A DNA stretch of 64,000 nucleotides from Pelagibius sp. GTDB lineage: Bacteria; Pseudomonadota; Alphaproteobacteria; Kiloniellales; Kiloniellaceae. The notes under the pieces are model-generated. The model was not told the origin of the DNA. It searched no databases and saw nothing but the letters and a program-made list of their open reading frames with translations. Shown here in pieces: positions 42,613 through 51,134 of the stretch. Numbering within the stretch: position 1 is the first letter of the stretch; every line of letters starts with the position of its first letter. A program made the translations under genes and the position numbers. The stretch spans positions 62,001-126,000 of the forward strand of contig NZ_JANQOI010000087.1 of NCBI RefSeq assembly GCF_028289705.1, given 5' to 3'.

Positions 42613-43578
42613 ATGATCGAGAACGCAGCCATCGAGGAGGCGGCCTATGAGATCATGCGCAAGGCGGCGATCGACATCCCCGAGGACTACCTGAACGGCA
42701 TCAAGGGCATGATCGACGTGGAGAGCGGCGATCTCTCCGCCTTCGTGCTGCAGTCCATGGTGGAGAACTGGGAGGCCGCCAGCGAGGACCGCCGGCCCAT
42801 GTGCGCCGACACCGGCCTGCCGCGTTACTACGTGAAGGTCGGCGACCGGGCCACATTCACCGGCGGCTTCACCGGGATCGAGCGGGCGCTGCGCAGTGCC
42901 ACCGCGCGCGCCACCCACGACGTGCCGCTCAGGCCCAACCGGGTGCATCCCCTCTGGCGCAGCGAGCACAACAACAACGTCGGCATCAACGCGCCGGAGA
43001 TCGAGTGGAGCTTCGAGCCGGAGGCCGACTGGATCGACATCACCACGGTGCACAAGGGCGGGCTCTTCGGTTCCGACTATCGCATGCTCTTTCCCGGCGA
43101 CGGCATCGACGGCATCAAGCGTTTCCTGCTGGACACCCTCATCGCCTTCGGCAAGCGGGGCCTGGCCTGCCAGCCGGCCATCGTTGGCGTCGGCATCGGC
43201 GGCTCCAAGGACATCTGCATGGTGTTGGGCAAGCAGGCGGCCTGCCTGCGCGTCGTCGGCGACCGCAACCCGGACCCGAAGATCGCCGCCCTGGAGCTGG
43301 AGCTGAAGGAGCTGGGCAATTCCATCGGCATGGGGGCCATGGGTTTCGTCGGCTCCTCCATGGTGGTCGATTGCCATATCGAGGTAGGCTACACCCACAC
43401 CGGCGGCATGCCGGTCTCAGTCCACACTTTCTGTCTGTCCTCGCGCCGGGCAACAGCACGCCTCGCGGCGGACGGCACCGTGAGTTACCGGACCGACCCC
43501 CTCTGGTTCACCCCTTACATGCGCAGGGAGACGGTGGAATGGCCGAGCCAGGACGCAAGCTTAAACAGGTCCGCCTAG
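42613..43578 (+). CDS. class I fumarase/tartrate-dehydratase-type alpha subunit
   Basis: A 321-residue iron-sulfur hydratase subunit. Cluster Cys are in RRPMCADTGLPRYYV, GGSKDICMVLGKQA and VDCHIEVGYTHTGGMPVS. Class I hydro-lyases of this two-subunit type act on fumarate, L-tartrate or mesaconate. It follows the flavoprotein after 10 nt with a GGAGAGA ribosome site. An operon-coupled 'succinate' dehydrogenase would make the alkene it hydrates. Substrate not resolved. Confidence 0.87.
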   Translation: MIENAAIEEAAYEIMRKAAIDIPEDYLNGIKGMIDVESGDLSAFVLQSMVENWEAASEDRRPMCADTGLPRYYVKVGDRATFTGGFTGIERALRSATARATHDVPLRPNRVHPLWRSEHNNNVGINAPEIEWSFEPEADWIDITTVHKGGLFGSDYRMLFPGDGIDGIKRFLLDTLIAFGKRGLACQPAIVGVGIGGSKDICMVLGKQAACLRVVGDRNPDPKIAALELELKELGNSIGMGAMGFVGSSMVVDCHIEVGYTHTGGMPVSVHTFCLSSRRATARLAADGTVSYRTDPLWFTPYMRRETVEWPSQDASLNRSA

Positions 43579-44219
43579 ACCTTCCGGCCAAGGCGGAGGA
43601 CATCGCCGCGCTGGAACTCGGCTCCGTCGTCTTCCTCAGCGGCCTTGTCTACACCGCGCGCGAAGGCGTCTATAACCGCGTGCTAGTGGAGGGCCACAGC
43701 CTGCCGCCCGGGCTGACCGAGGCGAGTAACGTGAACTTCCACTGCTCACCGGCGGCCGCTCCCCAGGACAACGGCAGCTATGCGATCGGCGGCGTCACCG
43801 CGACGGCGAGCTTTCGCTTCTCCAAGTACCTGGGCGACTGGCTGGACCGCACCGACACCAAGATCGTCATCGGCAAGGGCGGCATGCCGCGGGACGACTA
43901 CACGCAGGTCCTGGCGCCACGCGGCGCGGTCTATCTCACCACCGTCGGCTACGGTACCGGGGCCCTGCTGGGGCGCGGCGTGAAGGCGGTGCGCGAAGTC
44001 CACTGGCTGGAGGAACTGGGCATCGCCCAGGCGCTCTGGCTGTTCGAGGTGGAGAATTTCGGCCCCTTCATTGTCGACAGCGACTGCGCGGGCAACTCGC
44101 TCTTCGCCCAGCAGGGCGACCAGGTGAACCAAGGCATCGCCAAGCTCTACGAGGGCCTGAAGGCCCCGGCGCTGCACCGCTTCGGCGAAACCGACGACCG
44201 CAAGGACGAGGTGATGTGA
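43539..44219 (+). CDS. class I fumarase/tartrate-dehydratase-type beta subunit
   Basis: A 226-residue protein matching the beta domain of class I fumarases: VVFLSGLVYTAREGVYNR, GPFIVDSDCAGNSLFAQ (DSDxxGNSLF) and KIVIGKGGM near the active site. It overlaps the alpha gene by 40 nt in another frame, so the subunits are co-translated. A fused single-chain fumarase would be about 500 residues; here the halves are split, as in TtdAB-like enzymes. Confidence 0.85.
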   Translation: MAEPGRKLKQVRLDLPAKAEDIAALELGSVVFLSGLVYTAREGVYNRVLVEGHSLPPGLTEASNVNFHCSPAAAPQDNGSYAIGGVTATASFRFSKYLGDWLDRTDTKIVIGKGGMPRDDYTQVLAPRGAVYLTTVGYGTGALLGRGVKAVREVHWLEELGIAQALWLFEVENFGPFIVDSDCAGNSLFAQQGDQVNQGIAKLYEGLKAPALHRFGETDDRKDEVM

Positions 44220-44236
44220 GGTTGGTCCTGCGGGAC

Positions 44237-44506
44237 TAGGGCCTGTCGACATTCATTTCGCCTTCGTGGTCCGAGCGCACTTGGCCCGCGGTTAGGAGCG
44301 ACGAGGAAGGACATGCCTAAGCATATTCGACGAGAAGCGACGCGGCCGCGGGCCAAATGCGCCGGATCCCTCCGGGACGAGGCAGATATGCGCCAGGGCC
44401 GCGTCGCGGACGCCTTGTGGGGGATCACCCCACGGCGCCGCCCGCTCCTAACCCTGGCGCATATCTGCTCCCGCCACGACGGCGAAATGAATGTCGACAG
44501 GCCCTA
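44237..44506. repeat. 270-bp MITE-like inverted-repeat element, copy 2
   Basis: Begins TAGGGCCTGTCGACATTC and ends GAATGTCGACAGGCCCTA. Terminal inverted repeats are 44238-44269 and 44474-44505. Internal inverted pairs: 44281-44291 with 44346-44356 (TTGGCCCGCGG), 44290-44300 with 44443-44453 (GGTTAGGAGCG), 44382-44398 with 44452-44468 (GCAGATATGCGCCAGGG), and a GTGGGG-GATCA-CCCCAC hairpin at 44417-44433. The second pair overlaps arms of the first and third, so alternative folds are possible. Right end supplies the TAG stop of the convergent nitroreductase gene. Confidence 0.85.
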
Positions 44507-45343
44507 ATCCAGTTTGAAGCCCTTGCGGCGGACGAAGGCGCCGAAACCGGCGCGCTCCGGCTTGGAATACTGCCGCGCCTTGTCTTCCGACCAGCCGTAG
44601 GCCGGGTCCTCGCCGTAGTCCTCGACGAAGCGTTGCGTCCGATAGCGGCGGCAGGGGTCGTAGGACGCAATGGCCGCCTCGATGCCGGCCTCGCTGAAGC
44701 GGTTCTCGTGCAGGGTGACGGCCAGCGGCAGGCGCGGACTGATCCTTGGGGTCTCGGCAGGCCAGCCGAGACCGAGCCCGGCGACGGGAAAGACGTGGTC
44801 CGGCAGCCCCAGGAGGTCGCTCACCGTCTCGGCGTCGTTGCGGATGGCGCTGATGGGACAGCAGCCCAGGCCCAGGGCCTCCGCCGCCATGACACAGGCG
44901 GCGAGCGCGATCCCGGCGTCGACGGCGGCGTTAAAGAAGGCATCCAGATGGTCATTGGCGAAAGGCCGGCCGCGCAGCGCGTGGATCTGGCGTTGGCGCC
45001 GGTTGTTGCCGCAGAAGATGAGGAGGGCAGGGGCCTCCGCCGTCCATGGCTGGTCGCCGATGTGGGCGTTGATCCGTTGCCGCAGATCGGGGTCGCTCAC
45101 GGCCACGATATCGCGCTGTTGCAGGTCGCTCTTGGTCGGCGAGGAGAGCGCGAGCGCGGCCAGCAACCGCAGCAGACCGGGTTCGACCGGCTCTGTCCGG
45201 AAGTACCGGCAGGAGCCGCGGCCCGCAAGCACCGCCAGCGCATCGGTGGCATCACCCGCCAGCCCGCTTTCGAGATCCGCTCCATCGCTGAAGCGCGCTG
45301 CCAGCGCCTCGCCAAGGGCCGTGGGGCCGTTCGACTCCGTCAT
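44504..45343 (-). CDS. nitroreductase-family flavoprotein
   Basis: A 279-residue FMN-dependent oxidoreductase of the nitroreductase fold: VLAGRGSCRYFRTEPVEP (FMN phosphate-binding Arg region near 40-57), LSSPTKSDLQQRDIV, FFNAAVDAGIALAACVMAAEALGLGCCPISAIRND and GLGLGWPAE. The C-terminal extension (about residues 225-279) resembles NfsA-like members. The stop codon lies in the right terminus of the 270-bp element, so insertion of the element probably set the present C-terminal end. Substrate unknown. Confidence 0.83.
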   Translation of the reverse strand: MTESNGPTALGEALAARFSDGADLESGLAGDATDALAVLAGRGSCRYFRTEPVEPGLLRLLAALALSSPTKSDLQQRDIVAVSDPDLRQRINAHIGDQPWTAEAPALLIFCGNNRRQRQIHALRGRPFANDHLDAFFNAAVDAGIALAACVMAAEALGLGCCPISAIRNDAETVSDLLGLPDHVFPVAGLGLGWPAETPRISPRLPLAVTLHENRFSEAGIEAAIASYDPCRRYRTQRFVEDYGEDPAYGWSEDKARQYSKPERAGFGAFVRRKGFKLD

Positions 45344-45420
45344 TCCCGCTCTCCCGTCTCTCGCGTGTTCAGGCTGGTTATAGAGAGAGGAGTCGCGGCT
45401 CGCAAAGCTGCCGGGCGCTC

Positions 45421-46290
45421 TCAGGCGCTGCGCCGGGTGTTTGCAAGAAGGCCGTCGCGCAGATGCCTGGCGACTTCAAGCGCGGCCGGGCTCGGCTCGG
45501 GGCGGCGGTGCAGGTTGATGGCGAAGCTGGGGAGCTCCGGCAGGCCGGAGTCCCGTCCCAGAACCTCAAGGTCCGAAGGGATCGTCGAGGCCAGCAGCGC
45601 CGTCACGGCGAGGTCGGCCCGCACGGTGGTCAGCGTGGCTTCGATGGTGCCGTTCTCGAACACGGTGCGCCAGGCCATGCGCTTCTTGCGCAGCGCTTCG
45701 AAGATCGCGGGACGGAAGGCACAGTCCTCGCTCACGATCGAAAGGGGCAGGGGCCGCTTGCCCAAGGCCCGTCCGTTGCGCGCGCCGATCCACAGCAGAC
45801 GCTCCACGCAGAGGCACTCGCCGGCGCTTCTGCCCAAGGGCTCTTCGACCAGGGCCAGATCGATGTCACCCCCACCGAGCCGGCGCAGCAGTTCCGGGGA
45901 GGTGGCCGAGACCAGCGAGACCTCGATCTGCGGATTGGCTTCGACGAAGCCCTCCAGAACCGGCGGCAGGAAGGGGGCGATCAGGTCGACAGGCATGCCG
46001 AGGCGCACAGTCCCGCGGATTGCCGGCGCCGTCATCTCCCGCCAGATCTCGTCGTTGAGGTCCAGCAGCCGCTTCGCGGGGCCGAGCAGCGCCTCGCCGC
46101 TGCGGGTCAGCGTCAGTCCGCGCCGCGTCCGGTCGAAGAGCATGCACTGGAACGCCTCTTCCAGCCGCTTGATCTGCTGGCTGACGGCGCCCTGGGTCAG
46201 GTTCAGCCTGGCCGCGGCCGTCGTCATGTTGCCGCTGTCGGCGACTGCCAGGAAAGCACGGGCAAGCCCGATGTCGAGATTACGGCTCAT
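45421..46290 (-). CDS. LysR-family regulator
   Basis: A 289-residue LysR regulator: HTH at residues 5-40 (FLAVADSGNMTTAAARLNLT, AVSQQIKRLEEAF) and a substrate domain starting GTVRLGMPVDLIAPFLPPVL. It is divergent from the LysE-type exporter gene over 100 bp of AT-rich DNA, so it probably activates that exporter in response to an amino acid or related effector. Confidence 0.88.
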   Translation of the reverse strand: MSRNLDIGLARAFLAVADSGNMTTAAARLNLTQGAVSQQIKRLEEAFQCMLFDRTRRGLTLTRSGEALLGPAKRLLDLNDEIWREMTAPAIRGTVRLGMPVDLIAPFLPPVLEGFVEANPQIEVSLVSATSPELLRRLGGGDIDLALVEEPLGRSAGECLCVERLLWIGARNGRALGKRPLPLSIVSEDCAFRPAIFEALRKKRMAWRTVFENGTIEATLTTVRADLAVTALLASTIPSDLEVLGRDSGLPELPSFAINLHRRPEPSPAALEVARHLRDGLLANTRRSA

Positions 46291-46390
46291 ATCAAGAAAT
46301 TAAGATCACTAATGTTTATGATAAGGAGAATTTCATTCCATAATAGCGGAATTCGGCTCAAGTGTGAAGTCCCAGTCGGAGGATTTCGCA

Positions 46391-46990
46391 ATGTCGGACC
46401 TGCTCGCTTCGCTCGTTCTCTTCGCGGTGGTCGCGACCATCACGCCAGGCGGCGCCACCACCCTGGCGACGGCTTCCGGCATTCAATTCGGCTTTCGCCG
46501 CAGTGTTCCACTGCTGCTCGGCATCGCCGCTGGGTTGGCTGGACTGGCCGCCGCTGCGGCCTCGGGCCTGGCCGTCCTTCTGCAGAGCCTTCCGATGTTG
46601 GAGGTGACGTTGAAACTCGCCGGCACGGCCTATCTGCTATGGCTGGCCTATCGGATCGCCTGCGCCGGCGCGCCGGACCAAGGGGCCGGGGCGACGGCGG
46701 CCCCCTTCGGGTTCATCGCCGGCGCCCTGCTGCTTCTGATCAATCCCAAGGCCTGGGCCATGGTGCTGGGCGCCGTCGCGTCCTTTGCTGCCCTGTCCGG
46801 CAGCCCCTCGCAGCTCGCTTTGATCATGGCGGCCACCTTCGGCTCTGCGGCGATTGGCTCGCTCACTCTATGGTGCGCCGGCGGCATGGCCGTCGCGCGG
46901 ATACTGCGCAGCGAAAGGCAATGGCGTCTGGTCAACGCCCTTCTGGGCCTGTTGCTGGCCGCCTCGATCCTGCCGATCTGGCTGGCTTGA
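46391..46990 (+). CDS. LysE/RhtB-family exporter
   Basis: A 199-residue inner-membrane protein with about six hydrophobic helices (LLASLVLFAVVATITPGGAT, SVPLLLGIAAGLAGLAAAAA, VTLKLAGTAYLLWLAYRIA, GFIAGALLLLINPKAWAMVL and two more). The TITPGG and NPKAW motifs are typical of LysE/RhtB amino-acid exporters. ATG 46391 with GGAGG 8 nt upstream is preferred to the GTG at 46364. Divergent LysR gene suggests effector-induced export. Confidence 0.87.
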   Translation: MSDLLASLVLFAVVATITPGGATTLATASGIQFGFRRSVPLLLGIAAGLAGLAAAAASGLAVLLQSLPMLEVTLKLAGTAYLLWLAYRIACAGAPDQGAGATAAPFGFIAGALLLLINPKAWAMVLGAVASFAALSGSPSQLALIMAATFGSAAIGSLTLWCAGGMAVARILRSERQWRLVNALLGLLLAASILPIWLA

Positions 46991-47095
46991 CGCAGGGGCG
47001 ATGTTCCTCCGGCGGGTCGACGTGTGCTTGTGTTGTCCTCCCAGGTTCGATGAAATCGGGTCCGATGACGGACCAGACAAATCAGGGGCCAGTGC

Positions 47096-48373
47096 ATGGG
47101 TGAGGCGGGGACCGGGAGCAATCTTTGGGCGGCGACGGCGGGCCAGCCACTCGCTGCGCCGGTGCTTTCGGAAAGCGTGGTTGCCGACGTTGTCATCATC
47201 GGCGGCGGGTTTACCGGCTGTTGCGCCGCCTTGCATCTGGCCGAAGCGGGCCTCACGGTGCGCCTGTTGGAGGCCGAGACCATCGGCTTCGGCGGCTCGG
47301 GGCGCAACGTCGGCCTGGTGAATGCCGGGCTCTGGCTGGCACCGGAAGCGGTGCAGGCGATTCTCGGGCAGGACGAGGGGCGCCGGCTCAACGAGCGCCT
47401 GGCCGCCGGTCCCGATCTGGTGTTCGCCCTGATCGATCGCCTGGGCATCGAATGCGAGGCGACCCGGGCGGGCACCCTGCACTGTGCCCATGCGCCGAAA
47501 GCGCTCGCCGGCCTCGAGGAGCGGCTGCGCCAACTCCGCGAGCAGGCCGCGCCTGTGGAGCTGCTGAGCGCGGCGGAGACGGCGGCGCGGACTGGAACCT
47601 CGGCCTTTCATGGCGCGCTGCTGGACCGGCGCGCCGGCACCATCCAACCCCTGGCCTACTGCCGTGGCCTCGCCCGGGCGGCGCTAGGGGCGGGGGCCGT
47701 GATCCACGAGAAATCGCTGGCCCTGGCGGTGGAAAGAGAGGGCGAGGGCTGGTTGGTGAAGACGGCGGGTGGCAGCGTCTCCGCCGGTGCCTTGCTGCTG
47801 GCTGTGAATGCCTATGGCCGGCCGGTGGAGGGCGTGAGCGACCCCGCCTATGTTCCGCTGCACTACTTTCAGATCGCCACCCGGCCGCTGAGCGACAACC
47901 TGCTGAAGACAATCCTGCCGCAGCGCGAGGGCTGCTGGGACACGGCGACGGTGATGTCGTCATTTCGCCTGGATCGGGCCGGGCGTCTGCTGGTCGGCGC
48001 CATGGGATCGCTGGAGAGTCGCGGCGCGTCGTTTCATCGCGCCTGGGCCGGACGCAAGATCGCCGCCCTGTTTCCCGCGCTCGCCGATATCGACCTGGAG
48101 CACGCCTGGTTCGGCCGCATCGCCATGACCGGCGATCACCTGCCGAAGATCGTGCGGCTGGGGGAGCGCGCACTCTCGGTCTTCGGGTTCAGCGGCCGCG
48201 GGATCGCCCCGGGTACGGTCTTCGGCAAGGCGCTGGCCGACTTTCTGGTCTCCGGCGATCCGGCGGTCCTGCCGGTCGCGCCGGTGGACGGCCACCGCGA
48301 GCGGTTGGCCGGAACCAAGCGGGCCTACTACGAGTTCGGCGCCTCTGTGATGCACGCCATCGACTGCCGGTGA
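47096..48373 (+). CDS. FAD-dependent DAO-family oxidoreductase
   Basis: A 425-residue flavoprotein of the D-amino-acid oxidase/PuuB type: FAD motif VVIIGGGFTGCCAALHLAEAG near 32-52, GSGRNVGLVNAG, and C-terminal FGFSGRGIAPGTVFGKALAD. It would oxidise an amine or amino acid with O2 or a quinone. No Cys or His at the usual covalent FAD site can be assigned with certainty. Stands between the exporter and a convergent LacI gene; a 105-nt gap separates it from the exporter, so co-transcription is possible. Confidence 0.83.
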   Translation: MGEAGTGSNLWAATAGQPLAAPVLSESVVADVVIIGGGFTGCCAALHLAEAGLTVRLLEAETIGFGGSGRNVGLVNAGLWLAPEAVQAILGQDEGRRLNERLAAGPDLVFALIDRLGIECEATRAGTLHCAHAPKALAGLEERLRQLREQAAPVELLSAAETAARTGTSAFHGALLDRRAGTIQPLAYCRGLARAALGAGAVIHEKSLALAVEREGEGWLVKTAGGSVSAGALLLAVNAYGRPVEGVSDPAYVPLHYFQIATRPLSDNLLKTILPQREGCWDTATVMSSFRLDRAGRLLVGAMGSLESRGASFHRAWAGRKIAALFPALADIDLEHAWFGRIAMTGDHLPKIVRLGERALSVFGFSGRGIAPGTVFGKALADFLVSGDPAVLPVAPVDGHRERLAGTKRAYYEFGASVMHAIDCR

Positions 48374-48400
48374 ACGCCGGCGGCGGCTGAGTTGGGGGCG

Positions 48401-49420
48401 TCAGACCGTCGAGCCGGGCACCAGGTGGAACTCGACGTCCACCTTGTCGGGCACGGGGTTGCCGTGAATGCGGTTCAGGATGTTCTCCGCCGCGACCTTG
48501 CCGATCTTCAGCCGGTAGCTGCTGGTGGTGGTCAGGCGCTTGGGCAGGATGGCCGTGATGTCCATGCTGCCCCAGCCCGCAATGCCGATGTCCTTCGGCA
48601 CGTCCAGCCCGCGGGACTGGCAGTACATCAGCCCGCCGGCGGCCATGTTGTCGTTGAGGTAGTAGATCAGATCGAGGTCGGGCTGGCGCGAAAGGATGTG
48701 CTCGGTGCCGTAGAAGCCGGCATAGAAGGAGGAGGTGTCCTTCAGCAGTTGCCGGGTGGGCAGGTCCTTGCCGGCATCTTTCAGGGCCTTGCAGAAACCG
48801 TCCAGGCGGGCGGCGCCCATCATGGTCTGCTCCAGATCGACGCCGACGTAGCCGAAGCGCTGGTAGCGCTTGGTCGCCACCAGCCGGCCCATCTCATAGC
48901 CGGCATCGAAGTGGCTGAAGCCTACGCACATGTCCAAGGGCTTCGAGTTCAGATCCCAGATTTCCACCAGCGGCACCGCCGCCTGCTTCAGCATGTCGAT
49001 GGTCCGCGCCGAGCGCTGCCGGCCGGTGAGGATCAGCCCCGCCGGGCGCCAGGCGAGGATGGCTTCGACCCAGGTCTCCTCGGCTTCCAGGGAATGCTCC
49101 GAAGCGCCGACAACGGTCTGGTACCCGAAGCGGCCCAATGCGCGGTCGATGCCTTCCAGGATTCGGGCGAAGGTCTCGCTGCCGAGCTGCGGGACGTTGA
49201 CGCCGATCAGGGTGGAGGCGGCATCGGAGGCGAAGGCGGCGGCGATCTTGTTGGGCACATAGCCCAGGCGCTCGACTTCCCGCAGCACCTTCAGGCGGGT
49301 GGCCTCGGAAAAGCCCGTCGCATTGCGCAGCACGCGGGAGGCGGTCATCTTGCTGACGCCTGCCGCCTTGGCGACCTCGGCCAGGCTGACCGGGCCGGTG
49401 CTGCGTTTCTTCTCAGCCAT
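48401..49420 (-). CDS. LacI-family repressor of the sugar ABC operon
   Basis: A 339-residue GntR-type LacI regulator: HTH VSLAEVAKAAGVSKMTASRVL at 11-31, hinge YVPNKIAAAF, and effector domain IGVNVPQLGSETFARILEG to DIGIAGWGSMDITAILP. It is divergent from the ABC transporter genes, with palindromes at 49540-49557 in between, which supports local repression relieved by a sugar ligand. Confidence 0.9.
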   Translation of the reverse strand: MAEKKRSTGPVSLAEVAKAAGVSKMTASRVLRNATGFSEATRLKVLREVERLGYVPNKIAAAFASDAASTLIGVNVPQLGSETFARILEGIDRALGRFGYQTVVGASEHSLEAEETWVEAILAWRPAGLILTGRQRSARTIDMLKQAAVPLVEIWDLNSKPLDMCVGFSHFDAGYEMGRLVATKRYQRFGYVGVDLEQTMMGAARLDGFCKALKDAGKDLPTRQLLKDTSSFYAGFYGTEHILSRQPDLDLIYYLNDNMAAGGLMYCQSRGLDVPKDIGIAGWGSMDITAILPKRLTTTSSYRLKIGKVAAENILNRIHGNPVPDKVDVEFHLVPGSTV

Positions 49421-49539
49421 GACGGCACGCTCTCACGATCCGAAACTCCGCTCGAAACTCGGGCCGACACTCTGGGCCCGGAGCCCTGTTGCCAAGAGGT
49501 TTCTTGACTCGCCCCCGGTCATTGCCCACCCTACCGTTG

Positions 49540-49557
49540 CGTTACCGGTAACGTTAC
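49540..49557. promoter_or_regulatory. overlapping palindromes, candidate LacI-family operator
   Basis: CGTTACCGGTAACG (49540-49553) and GTAACGTTAC (49548-49557) are perfect palindromes that overlap. The second has the central CG expected for LacI-type repressors and the first the GTTACCGGTAAC form used by several gluconate/sugar repressors. They lie 49 nt before the ATPase start, in the divergent region between repressor and transporter. Confidence 0.7.
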
Positions 49558-49605
49558 GTACCAGGCGGCCATTCAACAAGCCTAAACCGGTGGGGAGGAA
49601 GCAAG

Positions 49606-51111
49606 GTGCAGCGTGCCGCGTCGGACGGCCTGTTCTTCGACTCGATTGTGAAGTCCTTCGGCGGAACCGAGGCCCTGAAAGGGGTTTCGCTGGCGGTCGG
49701 CCACGGCGAAATCGTCGCCCTGCTGGGCGAGAACGGCGCCGGCAAATCCACGCTGATCAAGATCCTTGGCGGCATCCATCAAGCCGATGCGGGGCGGGTG
49801 CTCATCGGTGGAGAGCCTTACACCCACAAACCCGGACAGTTGAACGAACGCCAGCGGGTCGCCTTCATCCACCAGGATCTGGGCCTCATCGAATGGATGA
49901 CCATCGCCGAGAACATGGCGCTGGCTCAGGGCTTCGCCCGGCGGGCCGGGTTCATCGACTGGCGCTCCTCGGAAGCCATCGCCGCCGAGGCCCTGGCCAG
50001 GATCGATTGCGACTTCCATCCGACGACAAGGGTCCAGTCGCTCTCCCGGACCGAGAAGTCGCTGGTCGCCATCGCCCGCGCCCTGGCGGTGGACTGCGAC
50101 TTCCTGGTGCTCGATGAGCCCACGGCCAGCCTGCCCGCCGACGAGGTGGAGCGGCTCTTCGCCGCCCTGCGGCCGCTGCGCGACAAGGGCGTGGGCATGA
50201 TCTTCGTCTCTCACCGTTTGGACGAGGTCTTCCGCATCGCCGACCGCGTGGCGGTCCTGCGCGACGGGGAGATGGTGGGGGTCCGCGACACGGCCCACAC
50301 CGATGCCGACGAACTGGTGAACCTGATCGTCGGGCGCCAGACCCGGGAGATCGTGAAGCTCGCTTCCCAGGAAGGCGCCGACCTGCTGACCGTGGACGAG
50401 CTGACGGTCGGCGAGGTGGGCCCGCTGTCCTTCACCCTGAAGAAGGGCGAGCTCCTGGGGCTGGTGGGGCTGCGCGGCGCCGGACAGGAGGAGATCGGGC
50501 GCTGCCTCTTCGGCGCTCTGGAGCATGACGGCGCCATTCGCCTCGACGGGCAGGCACCGGACCTGACCTCACCGAAGAGCGCCATGGAGTCCGGCATCGG
50601 GCTGGTGGCACGGGACCGGGTCGTCGAGTCGGTGGCGCCGGCGCTCTCGGTTCGCGAGAACGTGTTCCTCAATCCCGCCGGTTTCGGGCGCGGCATCTTC
50701 GCTTTCCAGACACCCGGCAAGGAAGCGCGGCAGTCGGTGGAGATCGGCCGCGACGTGGGCCTCAGCCCCAACGACCCGGCCATGGCCATCGAGGCCCTCT
50801 CCGGTGGCAATCAGCAGAAGGTGGTCATCGGCCGCTGGCTGGCGACCCGCCGCAAGCTCCTGATCGCCGAAGACCCCACGGCCGGGGTCGATGTCGGCGC
50901 CAAGGCGGAGATCTACGCCCTCATCAACCGGGCCCTGGGCACTGGCATGGGGGTGCTGATCGTCTCCACCGACTTCGAGGAGGTCGCCAACATCTGCCAC
51001 CGCGCTCTGGTGTTCAGCCGCGGCAAGCTGGTGGCGGACCTCTCGGGCGTCAACCTCACCATCGAAACGCTCATTCAGGCGGCCTCGGCCGGCGACAGCC
51101 AGGCCGCCTAG
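49606..51111 (+). CDS. ribose-type sugar ABC transporter ATPase (RbsA-like)
   Basis: A 501-residue double ATPase. First half: Walker A LLGENGAGKST, signature QSLSRTEKSLVAIARAL (degenerate LSRTE in place of LSGGQ), Walker B LVLDEPTASL, switch His FVSHRLDE. Second half has a degenerate P-loop (GLRGAGQEE), a good LSGGNQQKVVIGRWLA signature and EDPTAGVD. The GTG start follows GGGGAGGAAG. It powers import of a monosaccharide-like ligand by the next two proteins. Confidence 0.9.
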   Translation: MQRAASDGLFFDSIVKSFGGTEALKGVSLAVGHGEIVALLGENGAGKSTLIKILGGIHQADAGRVLIGGEPYTHKPGQLNERQRVAFIHQDLGLIEWMTIAENMALAQGFARRAGFIDWRSSEAIAAEALARIDCDFHPTTRVQSLSRTEKSLVAIARALAVDCDFLVLDEPTASLPADEVERLFAALRPLRDKGVGMIFVSHRLDEVFRIADRVAVLRDGEMVGVRDTAHTDADELVNLIVGRQTREIVKLASQEGADLLTVDELTVGEVGPLSFTLKKGELLGLVGLRGAGQEEIGRCLFGALEHDGAIRLDGQAPDLTSPKSAMESGIGLVARDRVVESVAPALSVRENVFLNPAGFGRGIFAFQTPGKEARQSVEIGRDVGLSPNDPAMAIEALSGGNQQKVVIGRWLATRRKLLIAEDPTAGVDVGAKAEIYALINRALGTGMGVLIVSTDFEEVANICHRALVFSRGKLVADLSGVNLTIETLIQAASAGDSQAA

Positions 51112-51134
51112 ACAAGAGGCAGCGGAACCACGCC

